Shown piece by piece: positions 1-4,638 of a DNA stretch of 5,885 nt. The notes beneath the pieces are model-generated. The model was not told the origin of the DNA. It saw nothing but the letters and a program-made list of their open reading frames with translations, and did no database searches. The stretch's first letter is position 1; every line of letters starts with the position of its first letter. The stretch is taken from NCBI GenBank assembly GCA_016287035.1, contig JAEEVI010000024.1, forward strand, positions 1-5,885, read 5' to 3'. The stretch is from Bacillota bacterium. GTDB lineage: Bacteria; Bacillota; Clostridia; Peptostreptococcales; Anaerovoracaceae. The position numbers were made by a program, and so were the translations under genes.

Positions 1-19
1 GAATGTTCCGCAGGACACG

Positions 20-29
20 CTGTGCACAG
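20..29. repeat. 10-bp palindrome CTGTGCACAG
   Basis: This is a perfect palindrome, CTGTGCACAG. Its inner eight bases TGTGCACA recur inside the longer palindrome at 101-112, 82 bp downstream. It could be an operator half of a two-site regulatory arrangement or belong to an upstream gene; the function is unknown. Confidence 0.5.
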
Positions 30-100
30 TATCCGCATCGATACAGGAAAAATACACGGGAATGCGGGGAATTTGTGTATTATCGTGCAAATATTGATTT

Positions 101-112
101 TTTGTGCACAAA
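101..112. repeat. 12-bp palindrome TTTGTGCACAAA
   Basis: A perfect 12-bp palindrome that ends within the first bases of the 26-bp tandem repeat array. Its core TGTGCACA is shared with the palindrome at 20-29. Perfect dyads of this size are typical of dimeric repressor operators, but it does not resemble the E. coli PurR operator or the Bacillus PurBox, and no regulator is encoded in the window. Confidence 0.5.
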
Positions 113-214
113 CGTACATCGGCGCGGGGCCTTTTTAACGAACATCGGCGCGGGGCCTTTCTAACGAACATCGGCGCGGGGCCTTTTCAACGTACATCGG
201 CGCGGGGTCTTCCA
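111..214. repeat. Four tandem 26-bp direct repeats
   Basis: Four head-to-tail copies start at 111, 137, 163 and 189, each exactly 26 bp with no spacer. The common core is ACATCGGCGCGGGGCCTTT. Copies 1 and 4 begin AACGTACA and copies 2 and 3 begin AACGAACA; the T tract after GGGGCC also varies, and copy 4 is the most diverged at its end (GGGGTCTTCCA). The absence of spacers rules out CRISPR. A 26-bp period is close to 2.5 helical turns, so successive sites would face opposite sides of the helix. It may be a protein-binding array or a slippage-generated minisatellite; it lies about 200-300 bp before purE. Confidence 0.9.
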
Positions 215-220
215 CTGATC

Positions 221-279
221 CGGAGGCACGCAAAAGCCGCATGCGAGGTCCGTTGATCCTTGCAGGAACTATGCCTCCG
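221..279 (+). repeat. Inverted repeat with long interior (possible RNA structure)
   Basis: CGGAGGCA at 221-228 is perfectly complementary to TGCCTCCG at 272-279. The 43-base interior contains a palindrome CGCATGCG (238-245) and a small hairpin TCCT-TGC-AGGA (257-267). If transcribed, this could fold into a branched structure. It is not directly followed by a T tract (the nearest run of T begins at 301), so it is not a standard intrinsic terminator, and it matches no riboswitch class that I recognise. It lies upstream of the promoter proposed at 342-370 and would only be in the leader if transcription starts further upstream. Confidence 0.45.
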
Positions 280-341
280 CGGCCGTGGCATCAGAACGCG
301 TTTTTCATCGCGCGAAACGTGCAGTTTTTGCCCCGAACACC

Positions 342-370
342 TTTAGTATCTCGCGGTTTTATAGTATAAT
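342..370 (+). promoter_or_regulatory. Putative sigma-A-type promoter of the purine operon
   Basis: TATAAT at 365-370 is a perfect -10 hexamer. With a 17-bp spacer the -35 element is TTTAGT (342-347), which matches TTGACA at only three positions. Transcription would start near 377, giving a leader of about 35 bases before the purE start and leaving no room for a riboswitch. The -10 box lies in a dyad, ATAGTA (361-366) and TACTAT (372-377) around a 5-base centre, which may be an operator covering the promoter. A CCGAACA stretch (333-339), similar to the core of the Bacillus PurR PurBox, lies just upstream of the -35, but the flanking bases do not fit that consensus well. Confidence 0.5.
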
Positions 371-412
371 TTACTATGAATTTTTGCTTTTTGTACGAAA
401 GGAACCGCACTC

Positions 413-895
413 ATGAAAAAGGTTGGCATCATCATGGGCAGCGACAGCGATCTGCCGATCGTTGAGAAGGCTGTCAACATGCTCAAAAGCTTAGAGATCC
501 CTTACGAAGTACACATCTATTCGGCTCACCGCACGCCGGCTCAGGCCGCCGAGTTCTCGAAGAACGCGAGGGCGAACGGCTTCGGCGCGATAATAGCGGC
601 GGCCGGCATGGCGGCGCATCTCGCGGGCGCGATAGCGGCGAACACGACGCTCCCCGTCATCGGCATCCCCTGCAAGTCCTCCGTGCTCGACGGAATGGAC
701 GCGCTTCTTTCGACCGTACAGATGCCCACGGGCATCCCCGTCGCGACGGTCGCGATCAACGGAGCCGCAAACGCGGCGCTCCTCGCGGCCCAGATAATCG
801 CTGTTGACGACGCGCAGCTCGCGGCCAGGCTCGACGAAAAGCGCGCGGCCGACGCCGCGAAGGTCCTGGAAAAGGACGCCGCGCTTGAGATATAG
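413..895 (+). CDS. purE: N5-carboxyaminoimidazole ribonucleotide mutase (PurE, class I)
   Basis: PurE makes CAIR (4-carboxy-AIR) in the cytoplasm: class I enzymes rearrange N5-CAIR, supplied by PurK, to CAIR. The protein is 160 residues, the normal length for a single-domain PurE. Family motifs are clear: the phosphate-binding GSDSD (residues 9-13), SAHRTP with the active-site His (37-42), AAAGMAAHLAG (62-72), a central stretch with DGMDALLSTVQMP, and GAANAALLAAQI near the C-terminus. SAHRTP rather than SAHKT points to class I, not the animal/Treponema class II that uses CO2 directly. The ATG has an AAGGA ribosome binding site at 399-403. It is the first gene of the operon, 8 bases before the purF homologue. 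No purK is present in this window, so it must be elsewhere or absent. Confidence 0.96.
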   Translation: MKKVGIIMGSDSDLPIVEKAVNMLKSLEIPYEVHIYSAHRTPAQAAEFSKNARANGFGAIIAAAGMAAHLAGAIAANTTLPVIGIPCKSSVLDGMDALLSTVQMPTGIPVATVAINGAANAALLAAQIIAVDDAQLAARLDEKRAADAAKVLEKDAALEI

Positions 896-903
896 GAGGA
901 CGC

Positions 904-2331
904 ATGGGCGGATTTTTCGGCGCGGTCTCGAGTGACCGCAGCGTGGTGCTCGACGTATTCTTCGGCACCGATTACCACAGCCACCTCGGAACGACCCACG
1001 CGGGCATGGCCTTCTGGAACAAGGAGGGCGGCTTTACGCGTCAGATCCATTCGATAGGCAACACGCCTTTCCGCACAAAGTTCGAGAAGGACCTTCAGGA
1101 CTTCTCGGGAACGAGCGGGATCGGCTGCATAAGCGATACGGATCCCCAGCCCCTCATGGTGAGGTCGCACCTCGGTCTCTACGCTATAACGACAGTAGGC
1201 GTCATCAACAACGCCGAGGAGCTCATCCAGAGCTGCTTCGACGAAGGAAGCGAGCAGTTCATGGCCATGAGCTCGGGGAAGGTCAACGTGACGGAGCTCG
1301 TTGCGGCGCTCATAAACAGGGGCGGCCGCTTCGCCGACGGCATCCGCAAGGCGCAGGAGCTCATAAAGGGCTCGATGAGCATACTCATACTCACCGAGCA
1401 CGGTTCGATAATCTGCGCCCGCGACAAGCTCGGCAGGCTCCCCGTCGAGATAGGCAAGCGCGAGGACGGCTACTGCGTCTCGTTTGAGTCGTTCGCGTAC
1501 CACAAGCTCGGATACGAGGACTACAAGGAGCTCGGCCCGGGAGAGATCGTCAAGATAAAGCCCGGCAGCTGCGAGACCGTCCGGGAGCCCGGAAAGGACA
1601 TGAAGATCTGCGCGTTCCTCTGGACGTACTACGGATATCCGAATTCAAAGTACGAGGGCGTGAACGTGGAGATGATGCGCTACAGGAACGGCGAGATCAT
1701 CGCGCGGAACGAGGACGTCAAGGGTACCATGCCCGACGTGGATTTCGTCGCGGGCGTCCCCGATTCGGGGCTGCCCCACGCCATAGGCTACGCGAACGAG
1801 AGCCACAAGCCGTTCGCCAGGCCGTTCGTAAAATACACGCCGACGTGGCCGCGGTCCTTTATGCCGCAGGATCAGTCGGTGCGCAACCAGGTCGCCAAGA
1901 TGAAGCAGCTGCCCGTTCCCGAGCTCATCGAGGGACGCAAGCTCCTGTTCGTCGACGACTCGATAGTCCGCGGCACGCAGCTGCGCGAGACGGTCGACTT
2001 CCTTTACGCTTCAGGAGCGAAGGAGGTGCACATGCGTTCCGCGTGTCCACCGATCATGTATTCGTGCAAGTACCTCAACTTCAGCCGCGGCAATTCCGAC
2101 ATGGATCTGCTCGCGAGGCGCATAATACAGGAGCTCGAAGGCGACGAAGGCCAGAAGCACATATCCGAGTACGCCGATTCCTCGACGGAAAGGGGCAAGT
2201 GCCTGCTTAAGGCCATCTGCGACAAGCTCGGATTCGAGAGCCTCGGATACCAGTCCATCGACGGACTGCTCGAGGCCATTGGCATAGACAGAGAAAAGGT
2301 CTGCACATACTGCTGGACCGGAGAGGAATAG
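904..2331 (+). CDS. purF: Amidophosphoribosyltransferase (PurF) family protein with degenerate glutaminase site
   Basis: PurF normally makes 5-phosphoribosylamine from PRPP with ammonia released from glutamine by an N-terminal Ntn-hydrolase domain. This 475-residue protein has full PurF length. The phosphoribosyltransferase half looks intact: VPDSG (285-289), the flexible-loop region around 310-334, and the PRPP loop DDSIVRGTQ (351-359). Four cysteines (C236, C388, C467, C470) align by eye with the [4Fe-4S] ligands of Bacillus PurF. The N-terminus is MGGFFGAVSS, with Gly where the nucleophilic Cys should be, and the first Cys is at 75. Glutamine-site equivalents also differ: Arg73 becomes S77, Asn101 V98 and Asp127 V129 (E. 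coli numbering, alignment by eye). I infer that it is ammonia-dependent or uses a separate glutaminase. The start is set by AGGAGG at 894-899, which overlaps the purE stop; no alternative start would supply an N-terminal Cys. I recall similar MGGFFG proteins annotated as PurF in Bacteroidetes and Clostridia, unchecked. Confidence 0.88.
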   Translation: MGGFFGAVSSDRSVVLDVFFGTDYHSHLGTTHAGMAFWNKEGGFTRQIHSIGNTPFRTKFEKDLQDFSGTSGIGCISDTDPQPLMVRSHLGLYAITTVGVINNAEELIQSCFDEGSEQFMAMSSGKVNVTELVAALINRGGRFADGIRKAQELIKGSMSILILTEHGSIICARDKLGRLPVEIGKREDGYCVSFESFAYHKLGYEDYKELGPGEIVKIKPGSCETVREPGKDMKICAFLWTYYGYPNSKYEGVNVEMMRYRNGEIIARNEDVKGTMPDVDFVAGVPDSGLPHAIGYANESHKPFARPFVKYTPTWPRSFMPQDQSVRNQVAKMKQLPVPELIEGRKLLFVDDSIVRGTQLRETVDFLYASGAKEVHMRSACPPIMYSCKYLNFSRGNSDMDLLARRIIQELEGDEGQKHISEYADSSTERGKCLLKAICDKLGFESLGYQSIDGLLEAIGIDREKVCTYCWTGEE

Positions 2332-2333
2332 AA

Positions 2334-3374
2334 ATGGAGAATTCCCGTTCCGAATCTTACGCGGCTGCCGGCGTCGACATCACGGCAGGCTACGAGGGCG
2401 TAAAGCTCATGAAGAAGCACGTCGAGAGGACGATCATCCCGGGCGTCGTATCCGGGATAGGCGGTTTCGGCGGGCTGTTCGCGCCGGATCTTTCAGGGAT
2501 CGCGGAGCCGGTGCTCGTTTCAGGCACCGACGGCGTCGGCACCAAGCAGCGCATAGCGCAGCTCATGGGCGTCCACGACACTGTCGGCATCGACTGCGTC
2601 GCGATGTGCGTCAACGACATAATCTGCTGCGGAGCGAAGCCGCTGTTCTTCCTCGATTACATAGCGATCGGAAAGAACGTGCCCGAGAAGGTCGCTCAGC
2701 TCGTCGCGGGCGTGGCGGAAGGCTGCGTGCGCGCCGGATGCGCCCTCATAGGCGGCGAGACGGCCGAGCATCCGGGGACGATGGCTCCGGACGACTACGA
2801 CCTCGCGGGCTTTTCCGTAGGCATCGCCGATAAGTCGAAGATCCTCGACAACACCAGGATGAGGCCCGGGGACGTCATCATAGCTCTCCCCTCGAGCGGC
2901 ATACATTCCAACGGATATTCGCTCGTGCGCAAGGTGTTCGACGTCGAGCACGCTGATCTGGGCATATGCCCCGAGGAGCTCGGCGGAAGGAGCCTCGGCG
3001 ACGTTCTGCTCGAGCCGACGAGGATATACGTAAAGCCGGTGCTCGCGGCGATAGAGGCCGCGGACATCAAGGGCGTCAGCCACATAACGGGCGGAGGCTT
3101 CTACGAGAACATCCCCCGGTCCGTTCCCGACGGCCTGGGCGCCCGGATAGCGAAGCAGTACATAAAGACGCCGCCGATCTTCGGCCTGCTCGCGGGCATA
3201 GGCGATATCCCCGAGCGCGACATGTTCAACACCTACAACATGGGTGTCGGCATGAGCCTCATAGCTTCGCCCCAGACCGCCGACAAGGCGCTGGAGGCGC
3301 TGCGCGCGCACGGCGAGGACGCCTACGTCATAGGCGAGATCGTAAAGTCCGAGGATAAGATAATCATCGAATAG
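2334..3374 (+). CDS. purM: Phosphoribosylformylglycinamidine cyclo-ligase (AIR synthetase, PurM)
   Basis: PurM closes the imidazole ring, converting FGAM and ATP to AIR, ADP and phosphate, as a cytoplasmic dimer. The 346 residues match the usual length. The order of motifs is typical: SYAAAGVDI (8-16), GGFGGLF, the nucleotide-binding SGTDGVGTK (63-71), VNDIICCGAKPLFFLDYIA, GGETAEHPG (140-148; most relatives that I recall have Met where His146 is), DYDLAGFSVG, LPSSGIHSNGYS (about 185-195) and HITGGGF (250-256). The ATG is two bases after the purF stop, with a GAGAGG ribosome binding site (2321-2326) inside the end of purF and a 7-base spacer. It works two steps upstream of PurE in effect, since its product AIR is carboxylated on the way to CAIR. 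No sign of damage. Confidence 0.97.
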   Translation: MENSRSESYAAAGVDITAGYEGVKLMKKHVERTIIPGVVSGIGGFGGLFAPDLSGIAEPVLVSGTDGVGTKQRIAQLMGVHDTVGIDCVAMCVNDIICCGAKPLFFLDYIAIGKNVPEKVAQLVAGVAEGCVRAGCALIGGETAEHPGTMAPDDYDLAGFSVGIADKSKILDNTRMRPGDVIIALPSSGIHSNGYSLVRKVFDVEHADLGICPEELGGRSLGDVLLEPTRIYVKPVLAAIEAADIKGVSHITGGGFYENIPRSVPDGLGARIAKQYIKTPPIFGLLAGIGDIPERDMFNTYNMGVGMSLIASPQTADKALEALRAHGEDAYVIGEIVKSEDKIIIE

Positions 3375-3376
3375 CC

Positions 3377-4006
3377 ATGGAAGACAGAAAGGCAAGGATA
3401 GCCGTAATGGTGTCGGGGGGCGGCACGAACCTGCAGGCCCTCATAGACGCGCAGAAGAGCGGCGTAATAAAAAGCGGCGAGATCGTGCTCGTGCTCTCGA
3501 ACAAGGCCGACGCCTACGCGCTCGAAAGGGCGAAGAACGCCGGCATAAAGACGCGCGTTGTCTCCAGAAAGGAGGCCGGCAGCAGGGAGGCGTTCGAGGC
3601 GGCGATCACCGCGGCGCTCGAGGAGGCCGGCGCGGAGCTCATAGTGCTCGCGGGCTTCATGTGCATACTGAGCGCGGACTTCACAAGGCGCTGGGAGGGC
3701 AGGATCATAAACGTCCACCCGTCGCTCATACCGAGCTTCTGCGGCGACGGCTTCTACGGACTGCACGTCCACGAGGCCGCGTTGTCGTACGGGGTAAAGG
3801 TCACAGGCGCCACGGTCCACTTCGTCAACGAGGTGACGGACGGCGGCGAGATAATATTGCAGAAGGCTGTTGACGTCGAGGAGGGCGATACGCCCGAGAC
3901 TCTTCAGCGCCGCGTCATGGAGCAGGCCGAATGGATCATACTTCCCAAGGCGGCCGAGATGGTATGCGGCAGGATCGTAAGAGGAGAACAGGAGGGCAGG
4001 CAGTGA
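3377..4006 (+). CDS. purN: Phosphoribosylglycinamide formyltransferase (PurN)
   Basis: PurN transfers a formyl group from 10-formyl-tetrahydrofolate to GAR, giving FGAR. The protein has 209 residues, normal for PurN. The N-terminal phosphate-binding motif is VSGGGTNLQAL (12-22). The catalytic set is visible: N112 and H114 in NVHPSL, and D155 in NEVTDGGEII. Between NVHPSLIPSF and GLHVHE the protein has about five more residues (CGDGFYG region) than E. coli PurN; this longer SFCG loop is, from memory, typical of clostridial PurN. The ATG is two bases after the purM stop and has no good Shine-Dalgarno sequence close to it (GAGGATAAG lies about 20 bases upstream), so translation probably depends on coupling to purM. 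Its stop overlaps the next start as GTGA. Confidence 0.96.
   Translation: MEDRKARIAVMVSGGGTNLQALIDAQKSGVIKSGEIVLVLSNKADAYALERAKNAGIKTRVVSRKEAGSREAFEAAITAALEEAGAELIVLAGFMCILSADFTRRWEGRIINVHPSLIPSFCGDGFYGLHVHEAALSYGVKVTGATVHFVNEVTDGGEIILQKAVDVEEGDTPETLQRRVMEQAEWIILPKAAEMVCGRIVRGEQEGRQ
3991..3995 (+). promoter_or_regulatory. Ribosome binding site that sets a GTG start at 4003
   Basis: GGAGG lies inside the end of purN, seven bases before GTG at 4003-4005. This GTG overlaps the purN stop (GTGA), the usual arrangement for coupled genes. It identifies the true start of the cyclohydrolase gene and rules out the in-frame ATG at 3931, which would overlap purN by 76 bases. Confidence 0.8.
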
Positions 4007-4635
4007 AGGATCTTCTCGAAATCTTAAGGAACGTATCTTACCCCGGAAGGGGCATCGCGGTCGGAAAGGACTGCGTGTACTATTTCATCATGGGCCGTTC
4101 GGAGAACAGCCGCAACCGCGTGTTCGAGCTGACTGACGACGGCATCCGCACCAAGGCGTTCGATCCCTCGAAGGTCAAGGATCCGAGCCTCATCATCTAC
4201 CATCCCGTAAGGAGCATGGGCGGAAAGCTCATAGTCACCAACGGCGACCAGACGGACACGATCCGCGACACGGGCGATTTCCGCAAGGCCCTCATGACGC
4301 GCGAGTACGAGCCCGACGATCCGAACTTCACGCCGAGGATATCGGCGATCGTTAATGAGGACGGCAGCTTCGAGATATCGATCCTCAAGCGCTGCGAGGG
4401 AAGGTGCCTGCGCGAGTTCTTCTGCTACGAAGGCGCGGAAGAGGGCACGGGCTACTTCATCAGCACGTATCAGGGCGACGGTTCGCCTCTGCCCAGCTTC
4501 GCGGGAGAGCCCGTACAGGTGAAGCTCCCCTCGCCGGACGAGGTGTGGGACGCCCTCAACAACGACAACAAGGTCTCGCTGTACGCGAACGTCGGCGGGA
4601 AGGTAAAGCTCTACAACAAGAATTTAGGAGACTAG
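4003..4635 (+). CDS. purO: IMP cyclohydrolase, archaeal PurO type
   Basis: It is predicted to close the last ring of the pathway, FAICAR to IMP, the reaction done in most bacteria by the N-terminal domain of PurH. The 210-residue product (from the GTG start) has about the length of archaeal PurO (around 200) and shares its conserved blocks in order: YPGRGIAVG (13-21), the Arg/Ser-rich GRSENSRNR (31-39), VTNGDQTDTI (78-87), the acidic stretch before TPRISA (110-115), and YFISTYQ (151-157). I compared these with a recalled Methanothermobacter PurO sequence. The region 130-150 is somewhat longer than in the archaeal protein and includes three cysteines (131, 135, 141). It bears no similarity to the PurH N-terminal fold that I can see. 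The gene overlaps purN by 4 bases and is 3 bases from the transformylase gene, its partner in the pathway. Ile codons here are mostly ATC, unlike the genes before it. Confidence 0.88.
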   Translation: MKDLLEILRNVSYPGRGIAVGKDCVYYFIMGRSENSRNRVFELTDDGIRTKAFDPSKVKDPSLIIYHPVRSMGGKLIVTNGDQTDTIRDTGDFRKALMTREYEPDDPNFTPRISAIVNEDGSFEISILKRCEGRCLREFFCYEGAEEGTGYFISTYQGDGSPLPSFAGEPVQVKLPSPDEVWDALNNDNKVSLYANVGGKVKLYNKNLGD

Positions 4636-4638
4636 GAC

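Larger units (their letters stand above)
1..412. other. Non-coding upstream region of the purine operon
   Basis: No convincing gene is present here. All three + frames stay open for a while from the left edge (stops near 95, 138 and 164), but their translations show no recognisable motif and two of them run into the tandem repeat, so I treat them as chance. The region mixes AT-rich (about 70-110 and 355-395) and GC-rich segments and holds two TGTGCACA palindromes, four 26-bp tandem repeats, an 8-bp inverted repeat with a 43-base interior, and a promoter-like element next to purE. I looked for purine (guanine/adenine), ZTP (pfl) and T-box riboswitch consensus elements and saw none. Confidence 0.7.

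Noticed and set aside
3..164. Short + strand frame starting ATG at position 3 (53 codons)
   Set aside because: All three + frames are open here, there is no recognisable motif, and the frame ends inside the tandem repeats. It could not be supported as a gene.
111..214. CRISPR array
   Set aside because: The repeats abut with no spacers, and there are no cas genes in the window.
221..330. T-box, purine or ZTP riboswitch in the leader
   Set aside because: No GGTGGNACCGCG-type T-box, no purine aptamer core and no GGGUCGUGACUGGCGAA / CCGCCUGGGCA pair for ZTP could be found; the likely promoter also lies downstream.
541..1503. 320-codon open frame on the minus strand
   Set aside because: It overlaps purE and the purF homologue, both with clear family motifs; its translation is low-complexity and Arg/Ala/Glu-rich. 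It exists because the GC-rich + strand genes avoid TTA, CTA and TCA codons.
904..2331. purF homologue as a pseudogene
   Set aside because: The frame is intact at full length, the PRPP-binding loop and cluster cysteines are conserved, and it has a strong ribosome binding site within a tight operon; only the glutaminase residues differ.
3931..4002. 24-residue N-terminal extension of the cyclohydrolase from ATG 3931
   Set aside because: It would overlap purN by 76 bases, is hydrophilic with no PurO similarity, and a GTG at 4003 has a good GGAGG site and forms the typical GTGA overlap.
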